Positions 1-9,836 of a stretch of DNA of 64,000 nt are shown here, one piece after another. The notes under the pieces were generated by a model. The model saw only the letters and a program-made list of their open reading frames with translations, was not told the origin of the DNA and did no database searches. The position numbers and the translations under genes are program-made. Position 1 is the first letter of the stretch, and every line of letters begins with the position of its first letter. The DNA is from CAZDQL01 sp964507325 (GTDB taxonomy: Bacteria > Planctomycetota > UBA1135 > GCA-002686595), in the NCBI GenBank assembly GCA_964507325.1, contig CAZDQL010000014.1:1-64000 (forward strand), given 5' to 3'.

Positions 1-51
1 ACCCCGGAAGAGACTCTCACTCATGACAGCGCGCCGGCTTGACTGGCGCTT

Positions 52-1137
52 TCACTGGAAAGTCACCGACACCGCCGGCGTCCAGCGACTCCCGCCGGAC
101 ACCCGCGCCCAGCCCTGGAAGTTCCACGTGTCACCCGCGACGATCGCACCTCCTGGGGGATTCGGCAAACCCCCACCGGGACCACCCGTGATGCTGTTCC
201 AGATGTCGGTGCTGAAGCTCCCGGTGCCCCCCAGGATCTCCAGGTCCTGGCTGTAGCGCCCGATCGGCCCGCCTCCGGCCAGGCACAGGTCTCCTGTGGA
301 GCCGGGGGGGTCCGAGATGATCCCGGTGCCGTCGGAGACGATGTAGTACGCGAAGAGGCCTCCGGTGACGCCGGTGGCGGTCAGGTTGATCGAGCCGGCG
401 GTGGTGTCGCAGGTGTCGACCCCGATCGAACCCAACTGGTTCGGTCCCTCGCAGAAGACCACACCGCAGGGGGGGTCGAAGACGACGGTCAGCTCGGGGC
501 GCTTCGAGCTCTGGGTCTCCTGACGCGAACCGAAGCGCTTGGCGGTCGCCGAACTCGTCTCGTCGTCGTGCTTCAGGAGCCAGCCGAAGTTCTGGGCCGG
601 ATCGTCGACCCAGGCCTGGAGGTCGGCCACCAACCCGGGACCGGTCCAGGTGTAGTTGCCGTTCCCGGCCACGCTCGTGGTGGCGCTGGGACTGCCCACG
701 AAATCCCCTCCGGCGAGGGTCCACATGGAGCTGGAGAAGAAGTTGAAGGTCCAGGTGGCGTCGCCGGGGGTCGCGGGGGCCCCGCCGCCTTCTTGACCGG
801 AGGCGTGGGAGCTGCCCTCTCCCCAATCACGGGTCGCACGGTGCAGGGATACGTCGCGCGCGCCAGAGATGGTCTTGTCCATCGTCAACCGCAGGCTGAC
901 CGACTGGATCGTCGCGCCGTCGGGGATCCCGCTCAGGTCGAAGTGCAAGAGCGCGCGCCGGGTCGTGTCGACGGCGGTGCGACCGGAGAAGAGGCTGTTG
1001 CCCGCGCCGTTGGAGAGGGTGCCGTCCTCGCCGTACAGCGTGTTGTCGCGGTCGGGGGTGAGGGTGATGTCGTCGGCGAAGGCGCCGGGCGACAGAACGA
1101 GAGCGAGGAGTGCGAACGCAGAGCAGGGAATTCTCAT
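52..1137 (-). CDS. secreted DNRLRE-domain protein with a second C-terminal beta domain
   Basis: A predicted exported structural or adhesive protein of 361 residues. The first 22 or so residues form a signal peptide (MRIPCS...GAFA before DD). Residues about 23-225 read as a DNRLRE domain, a beta-sandwich module of bacterial surface proteins: opening 'TPDRDNTLY', core 'RALLHFDLSGIPDGATI', late strand 'RPELTVVF'. Residues about 226-361 are a separate Cys-containing domain ending 'AGDTWNFQGWARV', which resembles the C-terminus of the FG-GAP protein at 26369-28084. The ATG at 1137 is chosen because it opens the signal peptide; the frame is open further upstream but would overlap the dehydratase gene, which ends 68 bp away on the same strand. 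No Shine-Dalgarno is visible. The precise role is unknown. Confidence 0.8.
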   Translation of the reverse strand: MRIPCSAFALLALVLSPGAFADDITLTPDRDNTLYGEDGTLSNGAGNSLFSGRTAVDTTRRALLHFDLSGIPDGATIQSVSLRLTMDKTISGARDVSLHRATRDWGEGSSHASGQEGGGAPATPGDATWTFNFFSSSMWTLAGGDFVGSPSATTSVAGNGNYTWTGPGLVADLQAWVDDPAQNFGWLLKHDDETSSATAKRFGSRQETQSSKRPELTVVFDPPCGVVFCEGPNQLGSIGVDTCDTTAGSINLTATGVTGGLFAYYIVSDGTGIISDPPGSTGDLCLAGGGPIGRYSQDLEILGGTGSFSTDIWNSITGGPGGGLPNPPGGAIVAGDTWNFQGWARVSGGSRWTPAVSVTFQ

Positions 1138-1205
1138 TGGAAAAGCCCGGGGAAGGAGGAAGGAGGACGCTCGCCAGAGCGAGTCGGATCGGGGAAGCAG
1201 ACAGA

Positions 1206-2177
1206 CTACTCCCGGCCGGCCCTCCCGCCAACCGAAGGCAACTGGTCGACGTTGCCACCGCACAGGACGACCGCCACCTCGCGACCGGCGAGTTCCCGAT
1301 GGTGGGCCAGACAAGCCGCCACGGCGACGCCAGCGGCCCCCTCCACGAGCATCCCGTGGTGCTCCTTTACACGATGCATGCCGTCCGCGATCGCCTCCTC
1401 GCTCACCAGGACGAAGTCGTCGATCACCTCACGACAGCCTTCGAAGGTGATCGAGCCCTCCTCCACCCCACCGGCGGTGCCGTCGGAGAGGGTCGGCAGG
1501 GAAGGCAGGTCGAGGATGCGCCCCGCCGCCAGGGAGGCGTGCATCACCGCTGAGTTGCGGGGCGAAGCGGCCAGGACCCGCACCCCGGGAAGGACAGCTT
1601 TCAAGTACCCGCCGACGCCGCAGGCCAGTCCGCCGCCGCCCACCGAGAGGACCACCGTCTGGAGACCGGCCAGCTCTTCGGCCAGCTCGACTCCGAGAGT
1701 GGCCTGGCCGGCGATCACGCGCGGGTCGTTGTAGGGGGAGACGTACACGCGCCCTCGATTCCGCGCGAAGTCGCGGGCGGCCCGCTCCGCGTCGACGCAG
1801 TCCCGGCCGACGGACCGCACCTCGACCCCGTGGGCGCGGATCGCCTCGAGCTTCGAAGGGGTGGCGGTCTCCGGCGCGAAGATCACCGCGGGGATCGCGA
1901 GCTCCGCCGCGCCCCAGGCCACCGCCAAGCCGTGGTTGCCGGTCGAGGCGGCGACGATCCCCGCCTCCCTCTCGCGCGGCACGAGACTGAGGAAGAGGTT
2001 CATCGCCCCGCGCAGCTTGAAGGAGCCGGTGCGCTGGAGGTTCTCGAGCTTGAGGTGGACCCGCGCGCCGGTCGCCTCGCTCAGGTGCGGCGAAGGCTCC
2101 AGGGGGGTCCGGAGCACGTAGGGACCGATGCGGTCCAGGGCGCTGGCTGCGTCGACTGCGGGAAGGGGGAGCCGCAT
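1206..2177 (-). CDS. PLP-dependent threonine/serine dehydratase-like enzyme
   Basis: A cytoplasmic fold-type II pyridoxal-phosphate enzyme of 323 residues, of the threonine ammonia-lyase/serine racemase group, which deaminates hydroxy amino acids to 2-oxo acids. Visible motifs are the PLP-lysine box 'GSFKLRGA', the substrate loop 'ASTGNHG', and the phosphate-binding glycine loop 'SVGGGGLACG'. There is no C-terminal ACT domain, so allosteric control as in biosynthetic IlvA is not expected. The size fits catabolic dehydratases or the EutB-like subgroup; the exact substrate cannot be told from sequence alone. Start chosen at ATG 2177 (MRLPLP); the frame extends 14 codons upstream. This 5' end is part of the tandem duplication that also holds the neighbouring PilX-like gene: a copy of its start region lies near 4061-4095. 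Confidence 0.85.
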   Translation of the reverse strand: MRLPLPAVDAASALDRIGPYVLRTPLEPSPHLSEATGARVHLKLENLQRTGSFKLRGAMNLFLSLVPREREAGIVAASTGNHGLAVAWGAAELAIPAVIFAPETATPSKLEAIRAHGVEVRSVGRDCVDAERAARDFARNRGRVYVSPYNDPRVIAGQATLGVELAEELAGLQTVVLSVGGGGLACGVGGYLKAVLPGVRVLAASPRNSAVMHASLAAGRILDLPSLPTLSDGTAGGVEEGSITFEGCREVIDDFVLVSEEAIADGMHRVKEHHGMLVEGAAGVAVAACLAHHRELAGREVAVVLCGGNVDQLPSVGGRAGRE

Positions 2178-3927
2178 GGGGCTGCGCAAGGGTCGGCCCC
2201 GGGGAGGAGCTCTCCCCACACCTTGCCCGCTCTACCCCCTCCGCGCCAGTGGGGGCTTCGGCGCGCCGCCTAGTCGTCGATGGCGACGATGCCGGCCCCG
2301 CCGATCTTGGCCCCGCCACCCCCGCCACCGTCGCTCCAGTAGATTCCGACGACACGCGAGATCTGCCCCCAGTCCAGTCCGTCCTCGGGTCCCGAGTAGG
2401 AGGCGTAGTCCCCGTTGATGTCCACGTACTTGATGTGGACCACCGCCTCCACGGCCCCCTCGGAGCTCTTCACCGGCTCGATCCCGTCCGCGTCGAGCAG
2501 CTTGATGGGATCTCCGCGGAAGCGGACGATCTCCTCGTCGGGCAGCGGCAGGACCCTCCAGGACACCATCTCCGGCAAGCCGTCCGTGCCGATGGTCGAG
2601 CACAGGCTCGCGTGGTCGAGTGTGAGCTTGGCATCCGCAGCGAGCTCGAGCCGAGAGGCCGCGACGCTACCGAAGACGCGCAGGTCCGAGGGGATCGACA
2701 GATGGGCGAAAGGCGCGTAGAGGATGCCGTGGAACTCGCCGCCGGGAGAGAACTCGATCGGCTCTCCCGTCCCGGATGCGGTGTAACCACCCAGCCCTCC
2801 GGAATCCGCTTTGCTCGACGCCTGCCCCGTGTCTCCCGTCTCCAGGAGGAAGAGCGCCACGTCCGCCGCGTCCCCCCCCTCCGTGGTCAAGCTCGATCCG
2901 GCGGGCAGGCTCACCGCCTCCACGCAGTAGAGGCTCACCGGTCCACCGCTGCCGTCGATCACCAGGCTCCCCCCGGAGGCGATGCTCAGGCGGTCGACGA
3001 CCACCTCCAGCGGCCCGACGAGTCGCAGCTCGCCCCCCTCGGCCACCGAGATCGAGCCGTAGCCGAGAGCCTGCTCGGTGAGCACCGCGGACCGCCCTGC
3101 GGCTACGGATAGATCGGGCTGCAGCGGTACCGGAGGCACTTCGACCTCAGGCAGCTCGAGGGGCTTGCGGGAGGGCACCGTGGCGCCGGTGATCATCACG
3201 CCCGGTCCGACCTCGATCCCCCCGTCGGGACCGGGTTGAACGTCTCCCCACACGGTGGTGCGCGACTCGGGATCGGGGGAGCATGCGGAGAAGATCAAGT
3301 CGCCGTTGCTGCGCAGCGCGAGGGATCCGGTGTCTTCGTCCCCCCGCTCCTCGGGGGGCACCCAGTCGCCCTCCCCGGAGTCCCAGTCGTCGAGCTCGGC
3401 CCCCGCCTCCACCACGACCGAGTCGTCGCCGTAGATCCCGAGCTGCGCGAAGGGGCTCTGCGGTCGCTGGACGACCACGTCGATCGCGTAGCGCCCCCTG
3501 CCGACCAGCCCGATGGCGCTGAGGGAGATCTGCTCGTCGCCGATCTCCTGCGCCTCGACCCAGTACACGCCGTCCCCGAAGGCGGCGGGCACCTGGGGAG
3601 TGGCGATGTTGCCGCTCTTGCCCTCCGCAACCGCCAGCCAGGCTTCCGAGATGCCCGCCTCGGCGACGTACAGAGCGCGCCGGGCGTCGATCGCGGACTG
3701 GTGACGGCGCATGAGCGCCCCCTGGACCTGCACCAAGCCGGCACCGAGCACGGCGATGGCGGTGACGACGATGAGTGCGGGAACGAGCGCCATCCCCCTG
3801 CGGCTGTTCGCGGACATGCACTCCACATCGGAAAAGCCATCGGGCGGAACGCAGGAAATGCGGTACTTCGTACCCGTTCTCTCGGCTCCCCCCCCGGAAA
3901 TCCGTTCCGGGCCTGGCGGATATCGGC
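2161..3927 (-). repeat. tandem duplication, copy 1
   Basis: Copy 1 of a roughly 1.77-kb direct tandem duplication. It runs from the first codons of the dehydratase gene (a GGGGAGCCGCATGGGG block at about 2165) through the short gap and the PilX-like gene to about 110 bp upstream of that gene ('GATATCGG' near 3919). The matching unit is 4061-5817. Both coding and non-coding parts are conserved, so this is a DNA-level duplication and not just two related genes. Confidence 0.8.
2270..3817 (-). CDS. PilX-like type IV pilin-related protein (copy 1)
   Basis: A 515-residue protein with a pilin-like N-terminus: a short basic leader (MSANSRRG) followed by a hydrophobic segment (MALVPALIVVTAIAVLGAG), as in PilX-type minor pseudopilins. 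Residues about 30-110 hold the helix and the 'YVAEAGISEAW' signature common in PilX N-terminal domains. The middle and C-terminal part (about 280-430) is a repetitive beta-rich region of the DUF7305/polymer-forming type, with 'FHGILYAPFAHLSIPS' and 'RVFGSVAASRLEL'. It ends in a Gly-rich tail. Start ATG 3817 places the basic residues directly before the hydrophobic helix. It is a tandem paralogue of the gene at 4170-5705, most of whose sequence it shares. No pilus assembly genes lie nearby, so a role in pili or a pseudopilus is inferred only from the N-terminus. Confidence 0.8.
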   Translation of the reverse strand: MSANSRRGMALVPALIVVTAIAVLGAGLVQVQGALMRRHQSAIDARRALYVAEAGISEAWLAVAEGKSGNIATPQVPAAFGDGVYWVEAQEIGDEQISLSAIGLVGRGRYAIDVVVQRPQSPFAQLGIYGDDSVVVEAGAELDDWDSGEGDWVPPEERGDEDTGSLALRSNGDLIFSACSPDPESRTTVWGDVQPGPDGGIEVGPGVMITGATVPSRKPLELPEVEVPPVPLQPDLSVAAGRSAVLTEQALGYGSISVAEGGELRLVGPLEVVVDRLSIASGGSLVIDGSGGPVSLYCVEAVSLPAGSSLTTEGGDAADVALFLLETGDTGQASSKADSGGLGGYTASGTGEPIEFSPGGEFHGILYAPFAHLSIPSDLRVFGSVAASRLELAADAKLTLDHASLCSTIGTDGLPEMVSWRVLPLPDEEIVRFRGDPIKLLDADGIEPVKSSEGAVEAVVHIKYVDINGDYASYSGPEDGLDWGQISRVVGIYWSDGGGGGGAKIGGAGIVAIDD

Positions 3928-4169
3928 AAGTGGATCGCCGCGGCGAATGCTCAGTGCTGCGGAGACCGGGGGCCGGGGAGCTCCTCTCCCCTGTTCGACC
4001 AGGCGCTCGAGGGGCGGCCGCACGGGGACGATCCGGCTCCATTCTGGAAGCGAGCGGCGGGGAGGGGAGCCGCATGGGGCGCGCGAAGGTCGGCACCGCT
4101 GGGGGGAGCTCGCCCCCACCTTGCAGGCTCTACCCCCTCCGCGCCAAGGGGTGCTTCGGTGCGCGGCGC
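3818..4169. other. 352-bp gap between the PilX-like copies
   Basis: No gene is supported here. About 110 bp next to 3818 is the upstream region shared with copy 2. The stretch 4061-4169 is the duplicated start of the dehydratase gene plus the spacer found at 2178-2269. The intervening part (about 3928-4060) has no recognisable motif. Confidence 0.6.
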
Positions 4170-5705
<1,536 letters not shown>

Positions 5706-5824
5706 GCGCTTCGCATCGGAGATACCTTTAGGTGGACCGCAGGAAATGGGGAACTTCCTGCGAGTTCTTGCGGCCCCTCCCCCTGGAAACCGCTTCCGGA
5801 TTCTGCCGATATCGGTAGGCGTCC

Positions 5825-6020
5825 TGAACTGCCCCCCTTCAGTGGGCACAGGGCGCCCCGCTGCCAGCGCTCCACCGGCGGCTTCACCTCTCAGGCCCGC
5901 TGCCGACTGCCCTCGGCGGGCGCGAGGGCCTGCTCTGGGGGAAGAACGCTCGAAGTCCTTGGTGGTAGCGGGGTTGCGACGAGAGGCCCCCGGAGATGCA
6001 CACGCAAGGGAGGCAGTTCA
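5825..6020. repeat. TGAACTGCC-ended repeat, copy C
   Basis: A 196-bp element bounded by an 11-bp perfect inverted repeat: CCTGAACTGCC starting at 5823 and GGCAGTTCAGG ending at 6022. The ends match those of elements at 37534-37749 and 58646-58860. The interior shows little similarity to the other copies. It fills the gap between the second PilX-like gene's upstream region and the M14 gene stop at 6023. TGA...TCA termini recall IS3-family ends, so a non-autonomous derivative is possible; no transposase gene or target duplication was seen. Confidence 0.6.
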
Positions 6021-6022
6021 GG

Positions 6023-7606
6023 TCAGTCGTGGGGGAGTCTGAGGACCGGGTAGCTCCCCTCCCCCTCCCCGTCCGCCGCTCGGATCCCGGCCTCGAAGAA
6101 GCCCCAGGTCGAGAGGGAGTCCTCCGAGCGGGGATCGAGGAGCTGGGCGACCAGGCGGCCCAGGGGCTGTCGCGTGGTGACGACCCAGGTGCCCCTGGGG
6201 AACATGCGGCGGTCGGGGCGCCAGTCTCCGCGCAGAGCGATCTGGTGGTGCCCCTGGAAAGGCCGCCGAGAGCGCGAGATCTCCGCGGGGGAGAAGATCT
6301 CGACGTCGAGCTCCCGATCCTCGGAGAGCTCCTCGATCAGGACGCCGTGGCGTCGCAGCGTGGCGCGCGTCGCCGCACTCGGGTCGCAGAGGGCGTAGCC
6401 GTGGGGCAGGGGCTCGCTCGCCTCCGAGGTGAAGCGGTCGCGCACGATCATCGTCTCGGCGCGCCAGGTGTCCGCGGCCACGCGCCGCGTACCGAGTCCC
6501 TCGAGCTCGACCTTGGAGATCTCACCCACCAGGACCGGCGCGCGCTCGCCAGCGGCCAGGCGCGTGTCCCAGTGCAGGGACGCGCGCCCTTGGCGGACGC
6601 GCTCGTCCGCGGCGGCGCACAGGGCGCGGATGCGATCCGCACGCGCCGCAGCCCGACCCACGGTCTCGAGCACGAAGGCGCGCGTGACGGCGATGCGCTG
6701 CTCGAAGGAGCGGTAGCTGTAGGCCTCCGCCAGAACGCCCAGGCGGTTGCGCAGGCCCACGTAGTTGGTGCCGAAGCGCGGCCGGTGGTCGTAGGTGGAC
6801 CAGCTCCGCTCCCCGCGGCGGGAGAAGTTGCCGTAGTCGAAGACCCGGAAGCCGTGGCGCTGGAGCACCGCCGCGCGGATCTCGGGAAGCAGCTCGTCGC
6901 GGGCGAAGGCGTCCAGCTCGGGATCGACTGAGGTCGAGAGGGAGGGAGCGTAGGTCAGGTGGTAGCCGTGGGTCGAGCCGTTCGTCGCGTGCAGATCCAT
7001 GAAGAGGTGGGGATCCCAGGCGGCGAGCAGCCCCACCAGGGCGCGGCACTCCGGCGCATCCAGCTTGACGAAGTCGCGGTTCAGGTCGAGCCCCTGGCCG
7101 TTGGCGCGCTCCCCCACGCCGCCCTCGGGGCCGTTCTGGCTGACGCGGTTCCGGCGGTCGATGCGGTCGTTGCCGGCGGCGTTCAGGACCGGCACGAAGA
7201 CGATCGCGGCGCTCTCGAGGAGCTCCTCGTGACGCCCCTGGGCGATCTCGCGCAAGAGCTCGAGCACCGCCTCCTTGCCCTCCACCTCGCCGCCGTGGAT
7301 GTCGGCGTTGACGAGCACGCGCAATCGGTCCGCGGCGAGCTCCCGCCGGGCCTCGGCGGGTGCCGGGATCCCCGCCAAGACGATCGGCAGGGCGAAGTCG
7401 CTCTCGGCGTCCCCGGCGGACGCCGCCCGACGTACGAGTCGCTCGCCGTGAGGCAGCGCGGCGAGGGCGTCGAGAAACTCGAGGACCTGGGCGCTGGTGG
7501 AGGTTTGGCGGTAGCCCGTGGCCTCGGGCACGGTGCGCGGCCCCTCCTCTTCGTCGGCCGCGAGGGGGGCGCAGAGCAGCAGCGCGAGGAGACGGAAGAT
7601 CTGCAC
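6023..7606 (-). CDS. secreted M14-family zinc carboxypeptidase
   Basis: A predicted exported metallocarboxypeptidase of 527 residues that would remove C-terminal residues from peptides or cell-wall fragments. A signal peptide is visible (MQIFRLLALLLCAPLAA). Zinc ligands fit H104 and E107 in 'ADIHGGEVEG' and H206 in 'FMDLHATNGS'; the catalytic glutamate fits E294 in 'VLAEAYSYRS'; 'LDLNRDFVK' supplies the substrate-binding Asn-Arg pair. The C-terminal 200 residues form an accessory domain of unknown type. It starts with GTG at 7606, preceded by GAGAGG about 5 nt upstream, and follows the coiled-coil gene by only 9 bp, suggesting cotranscription. The substrate is unknown. Confidence 0.88.
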   Translation of the reverse strand: MQIFRLLALLLCAPLAADEEEGPRTVPEATGYRQTSTSAQVLEFLDALAALPHGERLVRRAASAGDAESDFALPIVLAGIPAPAEARRELAADRLRVLVNADIHGGEVEGKEAVLELLREIAQGRHEELLESAAIVFVPVLNAAGNDRIDRRNRVSQNGPEGGVGERANGQGLDLNRDFVKLDAPECRALVGLLAAWDPHLFMDLHATNGSTHGYHLTYAPSLSTSVDPELDAFARDELLPEIRAAVLQRHGFRVFDYGNFSRRGERSWSTYDHRPRFGTNYVGLRNRLGVLAEAYSYRSFEQRIAVTRAFVLETVGRAAARADRIRALCAAADERVRQGRASLHWDTRLAAGERAPVLVGEISKVELEGLGTRRVAADTWRAETMIVRDRFTSEASEPLPHGYALCDPSAATRATLRRHGVLIEELSEDRELDVEIFSPAEISRSRRPFQGHHQIALRGDWRPDRRMFPRGTWVVTTRQPLGRLVAQLLDPRSEDSLSTWGFFEAGIRAADGEGEGSYPVLRLPHD

Positions 7607-7615
7607 GCAGACCTC

Positions 7616-8449
7616 TCAGCTCCCGGGACCTACGACGACCTCCTCCAGCGGCTCCCCGTCCCCCCCCTCCTCGTCGGCGCGCCCGGCCTGCTCCATGGCG
7701 CGCAACTCGCGCAGGGCGAAGCTCCCCAGGGCCAGGGCGCACGCGAGCAGTCCCAGCTCGATCCCCAGGACGCCCCAGCCGGAGATCCCCAGGGCCATTG
7801 CGGGCTGCGCCTCCGCTCCCCCGAAGAGCATGAAGAGCAGGGGGTAGAGGAAGAGCACGAAGAGGAAGAGCAGGAAGCCCGCCGAGATCAAGGCGACGCG
7901 CGCGCGCGCCTTTGCCAGACGCGCGGTGTCGGAGAGCTCCTCGGGGACGCGGCGCAGGAGCTCCCGCAACTGCCCCAGGGCCACTCCACGCCCGTGCGCC
8001 GCGCGCTCGAGCTCCGCCGCGCTGGTCGCGGCGTCGGTGCGGGCGCGGTCGATCACCAGCCCCAGATCGCGCTCCCGCTCGGCGCGCAGGGTGCTCACCA
8101 TCTGGTCCAGCTCCGTGGCGCGACCGCGCGCTTCGCCCAGGGCGCGCTCGCTCTCGCGCAGGCTGTCGGTCACGCGCTCGACCTCCTCCCGCGCTTCCGC
8201 CTCCACTTCCAGGGCGCGCTTCTCGTTGGCCACCGCGGCCGCCAACACGCGCCGGTACTCCTCGCGCTCGGAGCGGGCCGTGATCGTCTCCTCGGCGGCC
8301 TTGCGCGCGAAGGCGATCTCGGCGGTCAGCTCGAGCTGCAGGCGGCGAGCGGTCTCCCGCTCGCGGGCCAGGTCCGTCTTGAGGGCGTCCAGGGCGGCGC
8401 GACCCACGGTCACGCGGCCGGCGGATGCGCCCTTGGGTGCTTGACTCAT
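7616..8449 (-). CDS. coiled-coil protein with two C-terminal membrane segments
   Basis: A 277-residue protein that I do not recognise as a named family. Residues about 20-165 are strongly charged and heptad-like (ARERETARRLQLELTAE, EVEAEAREEVERVTDS), predicting a long coiled coil. Two membrane spans follow (around 'VALISAGFLLFLFVLFLYPL' and 'WGVLGIELGLLACALALG'), then a short acidic tail. Topology suggests a cytoplasmic or periplasmic coiled-coil stalk anchored in the inner membrane. Start ATG 8449 (MSQAPKG) is chosen because upstream sequence has no coding character on this strand. It lies 9 bp before the M14 gene and is divergent from the HtrA-like gene. Confidence 0.7.
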   Translation of the reverse strand: MSQAPKGASAGRVTVGRAALDALKTDLARERETARRLQLELTAEIAFARKAAEETITARSEREEYRRVLAAAVANEKRALEVEAEAREEVERVTDSLRESERALGEARGRATELDQMVSTLRAERERDLGLVIDRARTDAATSAAELERAAHGRGVALGQLRELLRRVPEELSDTARLAKARARVALISAGFLLFLFVLFLYPLLFMLFGGAEAQPAMALGISGWGVLGIELGLLACALALGSFALRELRAMEQAGRADEEGGDGEPLEEVVVGPGS

Positions 8450-8575
8450 GGGTCCCCTCGAGGTGCGTTCAATCGGATGTGGGAGCGTGCGGGACCCGCG
8501 CAGCATCCCAATTCGAAGGCGCCGGTTCCAGGATGCTTCCGCACCGGCCCCTACCACCCGCGGCCCCGACGTGCT

Positions 8576-9727
8576 ATGCGTCTTTCGACCATGGTTCTCG
8601 GCCCCCAATCGCCCCCCCTGCGCAGGCCCTCCCTCTTGACCCCCCTGCTCTTGGCCGCCGTGCTCCTGGCTCTGGTGTGGCGGGAGATCCCCTGGGTCGG
8701 CCGCCTGCGGGACCCCGACGCCCAGCCGCGCCAGGTGACCCCCCGGGGCGACCTGGCGTCGGCCGAAGCGACCACGATCGAGATCTTCGAGGCCGCCCGA
8801 CCCGCGGTGGTGCACATCACGACCACCCAGCGCCAGGCGGTCCGGACCCTCTTCGGCACCCGGGCACGGGAGGTGGAGGCGGGCTCCGGGTCGGGCTTCC
8901 TCTGGGACGACGAGGGCTACGTGGTGACCAACTACCACGTCCTGGGTGGAGCGACGCGGGTCTACGTGCAACTCGACGGCGGGGAGGAGGTCGAGGGCTT
9001 CGTCGTCGGTGGCGATCCCGACCACGACCTGGCCGTGCTCAAGATCGACTCCCGCGGGCGCGACCTGCGTCCCATCCCGTTGGGGGCCTCCGACGACCTG
9101 CAGGTGGGTCAGTCGGTGTACGCCATCGGCAATCCCTTCGGCTTCGACTGGACCTTGACCACCGGGGTGATCAGCGGGTTGGAGCGCTCGATCCTCGCCG
9201 TCTCCGGCACGTTGATCGACGGGGTGATCCAGACCGACGCGGCGATCAATCCGGGGAACTCGGGGGGGCCCTTGCTCGACAGCGCGGGTCGCCTGATCGG
9301 GGTGAACACCGCCATCCACAGCCCCACTGGAGCCAGCGCCGGCATCGGCTTCGCGGTGCCCGTCGACACGGTCAACCGCGTGGTGCCCACGATCATCGCC
9401 CACGGGCGACCCTCCCGTCCGGGGCTCGGGGTGTGGCTGGTGCCCGACCATCAGGTCGCCGCCGCGGGGCTCTCGGGGTTGGTGATCTCCAAGGTCAGTC
9501 CGGGGGGCGCCGCGGATCGCGCGGGGCTGCGCGGCCTGGAGAGATCCCGAAACGGGGATATCCAGGTCGACGTCATCCTCGAAGTGGACGGGCGCCCGAT
9601 GCGGGGTCAGGCGGACCTCCAGGAGGCCCTGCGCGACAAGGAGATCGGGGACCGCGTGCTGCTCGACCTCCTGCGCGACGGCGATCGGCGCGAACGGATC
9701 GAGCTGGAGCTGCAAGACGTTCGTTGA
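8576..9727 (+). CDS. membrane-anchored HtrA/DegS-like serine protease
   Basis: A trypsin-like periplasmic quality-control protease of 383 residues. An N-terminal membrane anchor (LLTPLLLAAVLLALVW, about 20-35) is followed by the S1C protease domain, with catalytic triad H121 ('TNYHVLGG'), D151 ('DHDLAVLK') and S229 ('NPGNSGGP'). One PDZ domain occupies about 275-375 ('GLVISKVSPGGAADRAGL'). The single PDZ and the anchor match DegS-like layout rather than two-PDZ DegP. The start could be ATG 8576 or the in-frame ATG 8591; the former is listed. No anti-sigma partner lies adjacent, so a role in envelope stress signalling is only inferred. A small hairpin follows the stop codon at 9729-9741. Confidence 0.9.
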   Translation: MRLSTMVLGPQSPPLRRPSLLTPLLLAAVLLALVWREIPWVGRLRDPDAQPRQVTPRGDLASAEATTIEIFEAARPAVVHITTTQRQAVRTLFGTRAREVEAGSGSGFLWDDEGYVVTNYHVLGGATRVYVQLDGGEEVEGFVVGGDPDHDLAVLKIDSRGRDLRPIPLGASDDLQVGQSVYAIGNPFGFDWTLTTGVISGLERSILAVSGTLIDGVIQTDAAINPGNSGGPLLDSAGRLIGVNTAIHSPTGASAGIGFAVPVDTVNRVVPTIIAHGRPSRPGLGVWLVPDHQVAAAGLSGLVISKVSPGGAADRAGLRGLERSRNGDIQVDVILEVDGRPMRGQADLQEALRDKEIGDRVLLDLLRDGDRRERIELELQDVR

Positions 9728-9728
9728 C

Positions 9729-9741
9729 GGGCCTCCGGCCC
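9729..9741 (+). terminator. hairpin after the HtrA-like gene
   Basis: GGGCC-TCC-GGCCC lies 1 nt after the stop codon. The stem is five GC pairs with no clear T-tract, so it is a weak terminator candidate. Confidence 0.4.
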
Positions 9742-9769
9742 TTGCCCTCCCGGGGCGGCTCGCTATTAA
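9742..9769 (+). promoter_or_regulatory. predicted sigma-70-type promoter of the ABC operon
   Basis: TTGCCC (9742-9747), a 16-bp spacer and TATTAA (9764-9769, within CTATTAAT) form the only AT-rich stretch before the ATPase gene. The start codon is about 67 nt downstream, leaving a leader without obvious structure. Confidence 0.5.
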
Positions 9770-9836
9770 TCGTCGCCTGTCCCTGCGGCTCCCGTCGGAG
9801 AGCGGAGCCGAACGAGCATCGAATCCCCCTTCTGCC

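Noticed and set aside
1..51. Terminator after the DNRLRE gene
   Set aside because: A GCGCC/GGCGC stem is present but short, with a 9-nt loop and no T-tract.
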